Shown here: positions 36,001 through 46,926 of the stretch, one piece after another
How the letters are laid out: every line of letters begins with the position of its first letter
How positions within the stretch are numbered: position 1 is the stretch's first letter
Position numbers and translations under genes: made by a program
Notes under the pieces: model-generated
The model's database searches: none
What the model saw: only the letters and a program-made list of their open reading frames with translations
Told to the model about the DNA's origin: nothing
Origin: Psilocybe azurescens
Taxonomy: Eukaryota > Basidiomycota > Agaricomycetes > Agaricales > Agrocybaceae
DNA length: 64,000 nt
Reading direction: 5' to 3'
Assembly: GCA_023853785.1 (NCBI GenBank)
Contig: JAJIRX010000140.1
Span: forward strand, 1 to 64,000

Positions 36001-37968
36001 CGCCCCCGCCGCACGCCGCGAGTCCACACACAGCCGCGGTCGTATCACCGCGTTCGGCCGGCATCCGCTGCGCGCAAAGCGCGCCTCCCCGCCCACCATC
36101 CGCGCGTCGAGCGCGAGATCCAAATCTAAATCCAAATCTTCCTCCCTCTCCTTCCCCTTGCCCTTCCCTTTTCCCCACCGCCCACGAAATGCACGCCCAT
36201 CCTCGGCACGCCCATCCCCGCATACCCATTCAGCGGGTCCCGCAAATAATCCGCCGAGCTCATGATCACCGCCGGGTACGGTGCGATCATCGCCCTTTCC
36301 TGGATGGGGCGCGCGGTGTGCAGCGCGTAGAGCGGCGGGAGCACGCCGGGCGCGGTCGGGGAGATGCGCAGCAGCAGGGGGTTGTAGGCGAGGGCGGGCG
36401 GGAGGAGGGTGATTTTGGTCGCCGGGGGTGCGTGTGGGTGCTGTTGGTGGGAAGACGAGGCGGAGGAGGGATGAAGAGGGGTGTGGATGGGAGGAGGAAG
36501 AGGAAGCAGCGGGAGGGGGAGGCGACGCAGAGACAGCGGTGACCCCGCGCCAGTGCTGCGCCTGCCGCCGCAGCTTCGCGCGCGTCTCGTCCGACGGCAC
36601 GATGTCCTCCGTGATATGCACGTACGCGTCCTTCCACGGCTCGTCGATCTCGATATGCTCTTCCTCGGTGCCGTTGCCCGCGCCCCCGGCGCCGTTACTC
36701 GTGCTGGTGCTGGTGCTGGTGTGGTTGTGGTTGTAGGCAGCGCTGGAGAGCCCTGAGCCGAGGGCTCCAGAGCCGGCGAGCGGGCTGTGAGTGTGTGCCC
36801 CTACGAGCGGGCTGTGCTGCACGACCGAGGCACGGCGCTGCTTGCGCTTCCCCGCCCCCGCCTGCGCTCCCGACGATGCCGCCGCCGTCAAAGGCGACAG
36901 AGGCCGCGGCTGCAGCGGCGCTCGGCCGGCGGTGTTTCCTGTCGACGCCCGGGCTCTGCTTGCGCCGGTGCTTCGCCTCGCGCGCCCCGTCCTCGCCCAC
37001 CAACAGCGGCGAGCCGGGCCCATGCCTGTATCCGCCCATCCCAATCCCTACGCCAATCCCTCCTCCCATCCCTCCCACCTGTCCTCCCGCTCCTGATACC
37101 CCGCCCCGCCTGCCAACACCCACTCCCGCGCCCCGCGCCTCGCTCGCTCCCTCTCCCCCCTCCCCGCGGGGCAGACACACCGCGCAGTGAAAGACATCCG
37201 GCACGGGCCCGTCCTTTGTGATCCCAAAGCACGCGGCGTGGCACCAGCGCCCGCAGTCGTCGCACGCGATGGAGAAGCCGTCGTCGAGCGCGATGCCGCA
37301 CATGCAGTCGATCGCCTCGAAGAGATGTCCGCTGATGGCGGTGGGGGCGGGGCGACGCTGCCGCTGCCGCTGCCGTTGCTGATGATGTTGATTGGGGTGC
37401 CGGTGCTGGTGGGGGAGAAAGGAGGAGGAGGAGGAGGGCACGGGGCGGGGCTGCCCTTGTTGATGTGGCGGCTGTTAGTGTGGATCATGTTGTTGGTGTT
37501 ATTGTTGCTGTTGTTGTTGTTCTGATGGTGCGAAGGACCCGCAGCCGGGCGAGGAGGGTCGAATCGTGCCACCGCCTGTGGCCGCGGACTGCGCAGCCCA
37601 CTCCCACTCCCAAAGCCATACCCAAAGCCGTCGTCTCCCTCGACCTCAGCCTCAGCCTGCTTCCGCTTCGCCGGTATCGTCGACGTCCGTCCTGTCATGG
37701 TAGGAGGGGGAGGGGTTGTAGTGGTGAGGATGGAGTTTAGTGTCGCTGAGGACGTAGCGGCGGTAGGTGTGGGCCTGTTGTCGACATCGTGTCGTCTCTG
37801 CTGGTGCTGGTGTAGGTGCTGGTGCTGGTGCTGGTGCTGATGTTGTTGTTGTTGTTGTTGTGAATGCAAACCCGAGTGTGAATGCTGATAATGCGGGCTC
37901 GACGACGACGCAGCCGGATGCCCCATCGACAGGAGCCCCAACGCTGCCTCCCGCGCATCCAAGTTCAT
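30080..37968 (-). CDS. Set3-like PHD-SET chromatin protein, very long, low complexity
   Basis: A minus-strand gene starting at 37,968 (NLDAREAALGLLSMGHP) or at an in-frame codon upstream. Order: Gln/His- and Asn-rich disordered region; PHD finger at about 37,340-37,180 (CMCG..CDDC..WCHAACF..CAVC, all eight zinc ligands visible); linker with KHRRKQ; IDEPWKDAYVHITEDIVPSD (about 36,640); PPLYALHTARPIQERAMIAP (about 36,330); SET core RFARSGCRPNAVIRP (about 36,085) and FGVFATRDLRAGEEVVLGWE (about 35,880); donor at about 35,754. Later exons carry DCAVTQMAAFVERVESGAW (about 35,310), LGPLVGRKRGF, MPPKMRKKWMHRE (about 34,135), KVKLSLRDFVLRKKKQRE (about 32,150) and an Arg/Gly-rich tail near 30,100. This layout matches fungal Set3, a subunit of a histone deacetylase complex with little or no methyltransferase activity. 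Several frame changes fall in C runs. Exon borders after 35.7 kb are not resolved. Confidence 0.8.
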
Positions 37969-38300
37969 ATGATTCCAGTTCCAAGTCGGTACAGTCGTTG
38001 GTGTTGTTTCAATCCACGGCCACCAACATCGACTACCCACACAACCGAGCAAAGCTTCCTGCCAAGCAAGAACAAATATGTAGTGTCATGTGATTGGATT
38101 CAGTCAGCGATCTTTATCATCAACGACACAGACTGCATTTGTCGTCGTCGGATTCAACACGGACCGCGATATACTCCATCACTCCACCATTCCTGAGTCC
38201 TCCCTTGCCCACTGCCCTGCGGTTTACCCACTGTCCGCCCTTTGCCCATCCTCTCTCCACGTTCCACTTCATACATCACGCTAGCTCGTATCTATCTTTA
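37969..38300 (-). promoter_or_regulatory. Promoter region of SET3-like gene, also present in the duplicate
   Basis: About 200 bp upstream of the start (to about 38,180) recur at 22,690-22,860 beside the truncated copy, including GTCATGTGATTGGATTCAG. No distinct TATA element is seen. The conservation shows that the duplication took DNA from outside the coding region, so it is not a retrocopy. Confidence 0.5.
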
Positions 38301-38443
38301 CTCATGTCACACTAAACAATCAATTTGTTTAATTTCTCTCCATTCTCCCATTATTTCCGTGCCCGCCCGTCTAAGTATATACCAGTCAGTGTTCTTATTA
38401 CCAGTATAAATGTATCTACCCACGATACGTATTTTTCATTATA

Positions 38444-39639
38444 TAGTACCGGACAATCAAAACCCGTCAACTTTTCCGACGAATTTTATAGAGTCCAATA
38501 AAACACGGAATAGTTAGATATACTATTTTAGATGTAGATAGAACCACAATAAACAAGATTCAACGAGCCGATTTCTCTAAAATCCCGTTTTGATTTTTAC
38601 CCCTCAAAAATTTGGCCAACCCTTAAAAAAATTCGCTAAAATCACGAAAATATGCGCAATCGATAGCTTTTAAAATCTGTATATGAATCCATAAAAATAA
38701 AAACCTTTTAACAAGTTGTTCCTCCACAAAAAATCTTAAGTTCTTGCTATATCTCTACTATGACTCGCGGAAGACCTCCCCAAACGCACCCGAAATATAT
38801 CTGGATTGCGAAATAAACGCTCGAATAAGGTTCCTTGACGCCAAGAAAGTCCATCAACCAGAGACTCAGATCAGACATACACGCCGCAGCCGCAGTGGGC
38901 CACTTCAGAGTCGAATCCCCCAGGCCGTACCAAGGACTGAATATTGACAGAAATACATATTTACAACAAGAATCAATGCTCGAGAAGCTTATTTGCGATG
39001 CTGGTCATGAGTGCATCTTTCTCCCCAAGTTCCACTGTGAATTAAATCCAATTGAAATGGTATGTCGTTTGCATTATCTGATATCTTATCACATTCATAA
39101 AGCATCTAAATTTAGTATTGGGGATGGGTTAAATTTTGGTATCGAGAAGTATCCAAAAACATTTGCAGATGCAAAGGAGGCGGCAACGAAATATCTGGAT
39201 GCATGTCCACCCTAGGTCATCAGGCGCTTTATCAACAGATCATGGAGATTTATGAGCGCTTATCGCAAAGGATTGACAGGAAAGGCAGCGGCTTGGGCAG
39301 TTCGGAAGCAGTCAAAACATCGGGTGGTAACAGACCGTGCAATGATGTCAATTGAAGCTATACTTAATTGATCCCTTGATTTCCGCTTGACTGAATGTCA
39401 AAAAGTGCGAACTTACAGAGACTTACAGGCTCACAAGCCGTCTCATGCTCCACTTTATGCCCCGAAAATGTCAAATTTTAGAGCCAAAATTTTGGCCACC
39501 CTAAAACCTCGTGGGAAAAGCTTCGGAGATACGTTTTTCGACTCCTTTGACTTTCTGAATCCAAATCTGAAAGAATTTTGCCCGAGAAAAATCAGGATCA
39601 CGAGATATAAATTTTTCGGGCTTTGATTGTCCGGTACTG
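38444..39639 (+). mobile_element. Tc1/mariner-type element, degenerate, TA duplicated
   Basis: The ends are inverted repeats: AGTACCGGACAATCAAAACCCG at the left, and the same with one change at the right when reversed. TA flanks both ends (38,442-38,443 and 39,640-39,641), the target duplication expected of this superfamily. The length is 1,196 bp. The interior carries the remains of a DDE transposase and no other gene. Confidence 0.85.
38970..39372 (+). pseudogene. Tc1/mariner transposase remnant
   Basis: The C-terminal half of a DDE transposase is readable: MLEKLICDAGHECIFLPKFH followed by CELNPIEM, holding the last acidic residue of the triad. An intron follows (GTATGT at 39,060, acceptor TTTAG at about 39,116), then YWGWVKFWYRE. 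After a one-base shift come KTFADAKEAATKYLDACP, a stop, and VIRRFINRSWRF in the same frame. The N-terminal catalytic regions are not readable. At least one frameshift and one stop show that the copy is inactive. Confidence 0.75.
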
Positions 39640-39641
39640 TA

Positions 39642-40063
39642 CGCTAATCATCATCGTTTCGGCTTGATCATCGTACACATGACAGCCGTCGCGATTTGTG
39701 AACTCGTTGCTATCCTACTTTCTCATGAAACCATCAACAAGAACCTGCTGCGACTCGAGTCTATGCTAAGAAGACTGCTCAGCACACCGAAAAAGACAGT
39801 AGGCGCGCCAATCATTGTACCCCAGGTTCCGAGTCCCCATGCAGTAAGCCACATTACAGAGTAAAGTAGATCATGATATCATCGTTACCCGCCATGCCCA
39901 TCCGAATTTCCTCTCAACCCGCATAGTCACCACCAACAGCAACTTTAACACCGTCCGTCAAGTTACATTCCTTCAAATCTGCTGCGCGCTCTACTCGAAA
40001 CTAATCTAATCTCGGCTCCTCACAACCCACAATCCGCGATATCCCTCTCCTCCTCTGCGAGTT
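39642..40063. other. Intergenic between mobile elements
   Basis: One 66-codon plus-strand frame (39,664-39,864) without recognisable product. Nothing else is seen. Confidence 0.4.
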
Positions 40064-40737
40064 AGGGCTGCCGCCCGTGACCGTATACATACGACTTACA
40101 GGTACCATACCGTTCCGCAGAAAACGACCCGCCATACGGTACAGTTTTACGGTCCGGCGTACAACCGCCTAGCACTTCTGACGGACGTTTACGGTCTGTA
40201 TACGGTCTGTACGGTGTTGATTAGATCAGATTAGAATTCAATCTTTGGGTCTGTATACGGTGTTGATTAGATTAGATTAGAATTCAGGTTTGTACGGCCT
40301 CAGTTGCAGAACCTTTTCCCGCCGGCTGGTCTACTTACACGCTCAGTATTCCTCGGCCATTTACTTCCAGGCAAGTTTCACTTAGCCAATGTTCCATGCC
40401 GATGAGGATAGACATTCGCTACTATCTAGTTGACTGAATCTGCTCTGTTTGGATTTGGCGGGGATAACTGCTCCTTTCGGAGAGCAGATTTCCAAGCCCT
40501 ACACCGTTTGCACATCGAAGCGCCGGCCCATGGTGTTCACGCGGCCAGCTATTCCTAAGATATCAAGCAACTAATACTTTTTTCTTGGGCCGTGCATACA
40601 CATGTAAGTGCCGCCATACGGCCGTACTGTGACCCACCCATATCGGACTGTTGGCCACCAAGAATTGTCCCTATGCGGTATGGTTATGCTTGCAACTCAC
40701 CCATAATTTGACCGTATACAGTACGGTCGGCAGCCCT
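40064..40737. mobile_element. MITE-like element with AGGGCTGCCG termini
   Basis: The left end AGGGCTGCCGCCCGTGACCG and the reversed right end AGGGCTGCCGACCGTACTGT are inverted repeats. They lead into CGTATAC/GTATACGG motifs repeated inside. An internal duplication reads GGTGTTGATTAGATCAGATT / GGTGTTGATTAGATTAGATT (about 40,211 and 40,259). There is no coding capacity and no clean target duplication. Related CGTATACGGTACGG text occurs at about 62,640-62,815. Confidence 0.6.
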
Positions 40738-41034
40738 CGAGTCCGAGTCAGTCCGAGTCGTGCTTGGGCTTGCTTGGGTCGGGGACAACAGTACACGCCT
40801 GTGTAATCTTATGTAAATACTCATGCCACTGCTCGAAACACTGCTTGCAGAGTGGAGATAGATGGCTTCCTGCCTCGTACGATGGGTACAGAATGATAAT
40901 GAACGAGCGGGTAGAATCGTAACAATCTTATAATCATATAATATAAAAGAGAGTCGGTTGTAGCTAACACCATTTATCAGATACACAACGCCGTAACGGA
41001 CCTCGGCTCTACGAGTATCACCGGACCCCTGCAC

Positions 41035-42148
41035 CTAATAGGCCGCATAGTATGCATTGTCGTCTCCCCACGCGTTGGGCACATAGTTCTCGAGGGTGAC
41101 GTTCTTCGAAAACGGATCTGTCCCATCCAGAATATCGTTCCATTGACTCTTGTCATACCACGGCGTGGCCAAAAGGTTGTAGAGCAGCTTGCTATTGAAC
41201 GCTCTGCGGTGGTCGAACGGGTGCGCCTCAATCGCCTGAAAACCGATTTTCGCAACCTCGTTGAGCCCGTCATACACGTCCTCGAGATACCCCACCAGCC
41301 CCGCAGGCGCTTCCGCTAGAAATGACGGATAATGACAACAAATGCATGAAAGCGAGCAGAAGTGGGCTATCACCGGAGACCAAAACCACGGTACACAGAA
41401 TGAGGCACTCACGGTTTTGGTTGCCCGCTCTGAAGTATGCGGTTTTCGTCTTGTGTGCTTCCTTAGTGATGGACTTGAGGTTGGTGCTGCTGTTGACAAT
41501 TTTCACAGCAAAGAATATGTCCTCCGCCGCTGGGCGGAAAGAGAGGTCGCCGAGCATCATTTCCGCAAAGGTGTACAGAAGCACGACAGCAAAGTACTGG
41601 AATCAACAACACAGATTCTATGAGTCTTCAGAACTTTGCATACGCAGAGTATGTACGAGCGAGGACTGTTCAAATTAAACGACGTACTTGGACTTCAAAG
41701 ACGTGATCCACCTTGCGACGACGAGACGGGATAGGTAAGCATACACAGGTGTGGTATATGGTAAATTGCGACTATACCTGCCAACCGTCCTTTTGCAACT
41801 CGTGCGACTTTATATATTCCGCTGCATCATCCCTCACAGCTAGACAGACGAAGTGAGATGAGCGCTTGCCCTATCACGCTGAGGCACCGGCCAGCCAACC
41901 TCACGCACCGAGTTTAAAGCAGCGTGCAATTTTCTGCAATTAGTCTAGAGTGAGTATCATGATTGAGCGTAATGATAGAACTACTAGAAACACGTACATC
42001 CCATTCAACCGGCGTGTAGGTCACCTTCGGTGATTTAGTGCCTGCTTGAACCTCTGCATTGTGCTCCAAGATCACGTTGTTGACTTGTATCAGCAATGTT
42101 TCGAGCACTACTGCATCGCGTATGGCGCGTGTAGGAGAGAAAATTCAT
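41035..42148 (-). CDS. Unrecognised 6-exon protein with a 24-nt exon
   Basis: Minus-strand exons 42148-41998, 41933-41909, 41839-41778, 41711-41688, 41596-41413 and 41315-41035 join through GT..AG introns (GTACGT, GTGCGT, GTATAG, GTACGT, GTGAGT). The product is about 241 residues. It starts NFSPTRAIRDAVVLETLLIQ, runs through QVNNVILEHNAEVQAG, the 8-residue exon VDHVFEVQ, FAEMMLGDLSFRPAAEDIFF and GFQAIEAHPFDHRRAFNSKL, and ends DDNAYYAAY. The first exon is in frame only if one T is removed from the run at 42,140-42,143, another homopolymer indel. Without that change the ATG frame stops after 38 codons. No signal peptide or membrane span is seen. The DHVFE.Q motif is striking but I cannot name a family. 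Consistent phase across all five introns makes the gene credible. Confidence 0.65.
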
Positions 42149-42216
42149 GGCTAGGTAGGTTGAGCTAGTTAGTTAGTTAGCTGGTGAATGGGGCTCCAAA
42201 AAAAATGCTGCCCATC

Positions 42217-42224
42217 ATTTATAG
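42217..42224 (-). promoter_or_regulatory. Possible TATA box of the 6-exon gene
   Basis: CTATAAAT on the minus strand, about 70 nt before the start at 42,148, with no competing gene nearby. Position and sequence fit a fungal TATA element; there is no other support. Confidence 0.35.
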
Positions 42225-42229
42225 CCTTG

Positions 42230-43640
42230 GATGGCACGAAATTTCTTGTTCCAGGACTCCGTCAGGGACAATGAGCCATTCCTCTTTGACAGGAGCCATG
42301 TATGTAATCAGTCAGAATAGCAGACATGCCTGATGTACTTTCCGAGCCGTCGCGCAAGTTGAAAGTAGTTACTTTAAGTAAAAGGTACATTCTGGATTCC
42401 GGGACCACAAACTTCCGGTGTACATAATAACCAGTTCCTGGCATGGTAGATAGGACAAGCCTGCATACAATGATCTTTATCAGCCCATGCACACACCGTC
42501 ACTCAGGATATTGGTGTGTTTGTCATTAGATTTTATTTTGAACAGTCACACGATTTTGGCTGGGGGAACAATGATCTCTCGAACAGGTTGTATAGAGTGT
42601 ACCGTAGGCGCCTAATAAATCAACTCTGGAGCTCTTGCACCGTTTCTCCCTCATTACAGGATGGATAGAAGACAAAGAATACATTTTATCTGGATTACAG
42701 CAGAAGTCTGTGCCTGATGCGAAGCAGGACATCCAACGAGGCATTGAGGTATGCATAAACATAACATAAATGGAACATTATTGTCGAGGTTCTGGAGGTT
42801 GCTTCTATTTTTAATGTTGCCGTGACGAGCCGTCGGGCCCGTATTGACTCCGCCCCATACTACGTCTCGTCTCTTACGTTTTGTTATGTCGTCTTTCACA
42901 CACAAATAATGGTTTGAGGGCATGGCATGCTCACGTTCTTCCATGTCATTCATCGACTGATTGAAAAAACACCGAGTCTATGTATGGCTTCGTGTTTTAC
43001 CATACATTTCCTATATTCTATCACAGAGTAAGCCATAACAAAAGACTGGAGTACGTTCAGCCGGGAAGCCGCTATTCAGTGTATTCAGGCACTGGATAAT
43101 CAATTGTTGACCTCTGAGTACTCACATTCGGGGTTTTGGCATGTCCGGACTATGGAGTACAATTGAGTGTATACACTGCTGGCACAGGGTTATTTATATC
43201 AACGAAAAATGATTCAGAAAATTTATTAAACGTGTTTGCAATTTTCGCCTGCTTTTACAACATATAAAATTCATTTTGAACTCAATATTTCTTCATACAG
43301 AAAATCTGCTAAAAAGGTTCCCTTTTAAAGCATTTGTTTGAGTTAAAATTGAAGAGTTTGCGTAAGATTTATAAATTTCAAAACCATTTCAGGAAATGTT
43401 TCCTTTGTGGAAGAAATTGTGCAGATAAAAAACAAGATGTTTTTGGGAGACATAAATGTAACACAAACCAAGTATTTTTGTCAACTTTGTCGAGTCTTTA
43501 AATGAAAGATAACATTCAACATTGATATTATATTTTAGGTAATATAAAATGGTTTCTAAAACTATACATTTTAGGCAGGATAAAATAAATTGCACACTGA
43601 GGGAGTCACTGCAAGGTCCACATGAGTGAGTTGCTTGTCT
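42230..43640. other. AT-rich region without supported gene
   Basis: Small minus-strand frames (42,262-42,492, 42,654-42,953) are unrecognised. From about 42,950 onward the DNA becomes strongly AT-rich and almost free of CG dinucleotides. Confidence 0.4.
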
Positions 43641-43643
43641 AAA

Positions 43644-44740
43644 TTATTGGTCAGTCTCTGGCAAGGGGCAGCTTACACAGGACAGGGATATCATGACCAT
43701 TAAATCCTCTTCTTCCCATTGTAAAGGTAGGTAGGCAAAATGGGAAAGAATGTCATCCAGGAAAAACAACTCTAGCTCTTCAAGTTTCCAACTCCAAAAC
43801 TGTGCTTGAAGTAGAGGGAAAGAGGCAAATGGATCAGCACACACATTGGCCAGCTTGTATTTCCAGGCAGCAACATAAGTTACAGTATATGGGTTGTCAT
43901 TATCTTCAAAGTTGACTTGCGTGATATAATCAATACATGCTGGCAAATATCTGTTTGAAGAGCCAGAATAGAGTAGCATAGACAAATTACCAAGATGCTT
44001 CCAGGATGTCAAATATGTTATGTCTATAATCGCAATATGCAACAAGACAGTTGCATCCAACAGCTGATTAAATGATTTGACAAAACACACCTCAAGTGCT
44101 TCCAGAAGAGGTGTTGCTGAGTGCTGTTTCCAAGCCATAAAATCCTTCACCTGCTCTTTGTCATTGTGTACTTGGTCTTGTGAGAGGCTGAGAATATCAG
44201 TCACAAGAGTACTTCAGACTTCTGCATTGATGAGGCTTTTCAGCATGGGCTTGCAGTTACAGATGACCCCTGGAGTTCCAACTATATAAAAGAGATTCCG
44301 TAGGTTACTTACTTGCATAAATAAATGTGAGATAGTTTCTTCATATTCACCTAGAACTTGTCAGTACAGTCATAAAGAATTAAAATTTAAGACCTACTTG
44401 GCTTATAATTTGTTGCAGCATGCCAATAACCCTTTCAAATGGAAGGGTCCACCATGAATGAACTGGACCATAGAATACAAGGTATTCATAGAGATGAATG
44501 GCCATGTATTGATTTGGAACAAATTTGTACTCTGGGAGCAGTGCCTTCAAGCCACGAAGGCATGTGAGAATGTGGTTGAGGTAAGTTTCTGACTTGAGAG
44601 GTGGCAGTGACAACTGTAGAAACAAAGTGGAGGGTGATTTCAAGGATGCAGCAGCACCTCTCAGAATGGTTGTCAGTTCCAAACCTGAAATACAGTACAT
44701 TCCGACATTCAACACCTGGTTTGACTGTCATGGCTGACAT
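43644..44740 (-). pseudogene. CACTA-type transposon protein remnant (DUF4218-like)
   Basis: Two minus-strand frames form one decayed protein. The first (44,715-44,380) reads YLNHILTCLRGLKALLPEYK, FVPNQYMAIHLYEYLVFYGP and VHSWWTLPFERVIGMLQQI. The second (44,204-43,644) includes SNRYLPACIDYITQVNFEDN, VTYVAAWKYKLANVC and a C-terminal DDILSHFAYLPLQWEEEDL. The HSWW..PFER.IG.LQ block is typical of DUF4218-type proteins encoded next to or within CACTA (En/Spm-like) transposases in mushrooms. No element ends, catalytic domain or target duplication were found. The DNA is CG-poor. Confidence 0.65.
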
Positions 44741-44829
44741 CTCTGCCAGCCAAACTTGGTTTGAGCAGTCATAGAAAGCTTAAGGCTGACCAATGGTGTG
44801 TTCTTAGATTAACTCTCCTATCTATTACC

Positions 44830-45560
44830 TTGACTTGCCTCTGGTCCAATTCTGATGTCTTTTTTTTGTTTAATTCACACTACTGTCTTCTTTGTGTTTT
44901 CCCTTTTTTTCTTCTTCTTGGCTTGTGCTGTCACCATCTCTGGAAAATTTTTATTTTTATTCTTATCTGTTTCTTTATAAATCTCATTATAAACTCTGAA
45001 CTTAATCCTTCCTCTCTCCTCCATCAACCAGATATTTCACATTCCTCACTAAATGCTGTACTCCAAAAGCATGCACCATCCTCTACCACAGACCCTCCAA
45101 AGACATTCTCAATCGATCAACTGCAACCTCACTGATGCCATGTCCATTGCCTGCATCCCCTTCTTGAACCCCACCCTCTGCCCCAGTGGAGGTGCAACCA
45201 AGATGGCCATTAGTGTTAGGCTGCAGCAGAAGGCCTACAGTGGCACCATGCAGGGTGTGGAGATGTGGTTCTATAGAGCAGTGGCAGATGCAATGGAGGT
45301 TATACCTTGGGTTCTGATTCAGAATTTGGGTGGGAATATTATTAGGGTATTAATGGAGTTGAGGATGCATTTTTTTATTTCTTTTTGAGATGTCTTGGGG
45401 TTTGTCTTTTTTAAATACATTTTTGATTCTTTTTTGTTGGTAGGCTAAAAATACAAATGGCAAGCACTTGTGGGGTGTGAATGGTGATATGGGCAAGATT
45501 GTTGATATGAAGAGGTATGGGATGTATGAGTTAGCTAGCATCAAGGTGCATACTCACTCA
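44830..45560 (+). pseudogene. CCT3 (chaperonin gamma subunit) C-terminal fragment
   Basis: Plus-strand pieces match the apical/equatorial part of CCT3: FLNPTLCPSGGATKMAISVR, YRAVADAMEVIPWVLIQN, GGNIIRVLMEL, then after an intron (about 45,363-45,443) GKHLWGVNGDMGKIVDMKRY and GMYELASIK. The preceding intron tail and the intron after GGNIIRV are kept, so this is a DNA-level copy and not a retrocopy. Frames are broken near 45,053-45,130 and the N-terminal three quarters are absent. It shares odd text (SVRLQQKA) with the longer CCT3-like copy at 59.7-62.3 kb, so the two are relatives. Many CG sites of that copy are TG or CA here. Confidence 0.85.
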
Positions 45561-46918
45561 ATCTAGTTCTCTGCTCTTTGCATCCGGCAAGGGAGATGTG
45601 GTGTGAGAAACTTGTAATTAGGTTGAAAAGAGCTTTTTACTGTCCGGGGCGGACGGTAATCTCTTCTATTTTGTCTGCTGGGAAATTCTCCAGCAAACGG
45701 GGTTTCTGAGTGTAGGACAACTGTAGGTATGTCCCGGAAGGATAACATGTACGAAAGACGGAAGCAAAAAGTGGCAGGTGTGTAATGAGGACGAGAGAGA
45801 GCGAGCAAGCGACGATGAGGTAGGTGAGCAAATTCCGAACGGGTTCTTTAGTTTAACGATACGTATGAATTTGGGCGACAAGAACGATACGTGGACAGCA
45901 AATATACAGAGATTTCTTTGTTTGAAACATTTGCAGGGTTGAGTGGTACGTGTGTGAAGAGAAATGATATTTCTTTTGGGGAAAATCCAGTCCTGTAACA
46001 ATTACAAGTAGGTTACTTAAATATGTTTTCGCATGTTAAAATTTATGTGCTTGGTTTTATTCTAAGCTTTGGTGTTTAGATTGTCAGAGGCATGTCGGGT
46101 TCTGGTTAATTGGTTTATTTTGCTGTTGATCCGCTTTTTTAATGGTTTTGTTCTCTTGGTTTTTAGGTGTCATATGGGTGCTGGATATGGTGCCTGCATT
46201 AGGCTGCAAGTAGGTGCGGAATGACACAATGTAGGTATTTTGTCGATCTTTGTTTCGCCTGCAGTCGGCTCATTGGACTTGGAGAGCCTAAAGCCTAGTC
46301 CGAGGGTGCCGTCGTTCTTCCGCTTTCCGTACTGAGACAGAACGGGGTTCTACAAGGTGGTTAGCAATTGGGAGTGAGATAAGATAATATGTAGAGGAAA
46401 GGAGTACACAGATCAAAAAATAGAAAGTTCCCATTTTCATTTTCTGTTCTTCTTTCTTTCTTGTTGATGTTTGTAGATTTTGGATACTGTGATCAGTGAG
46501 CTCTTTTGTATATAATGTTGTTTGTGTGGACTGTGGATTATCTGTTTTGATTTGATGTTGAATTTTAACAAAAGTAAGCAAGAGTATTTTCAATGAGATT
46601 TCAATATTCACTCAACAGGTTGTGCTCAGTAATGACATGAACAGCTTTTACAGGGGTTGTGACTAGCGACTAGAACTAAATTCAACAGACAGGAAAATAA
46701 GTCACTTTACAAGTTACCTTGCTCACATGTTAAAGTGGGTCTATCTGGGCTAACTTAGCAGCTACAATCTAGAAAGATTTGAAATGCTCATCAAGTAGCC
46801 ATATAGGGGTTTTTTTTTTGTCATTTGTTGCACTAAATATCTAGTGATATCCATACTATGAATATTAATGAACTAGACTATAACTGAGTTCAAAGTTAAT
46901 CACTATATTGACACTTGC
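45561..46918. other. Intergenic before hAT element
   Basis: Frames of 60-110 codons on the minus strand are unrecognised and no repeat stands out. Confidence 0.4.
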
Positions 46919-46926
46919 ATTTGATT

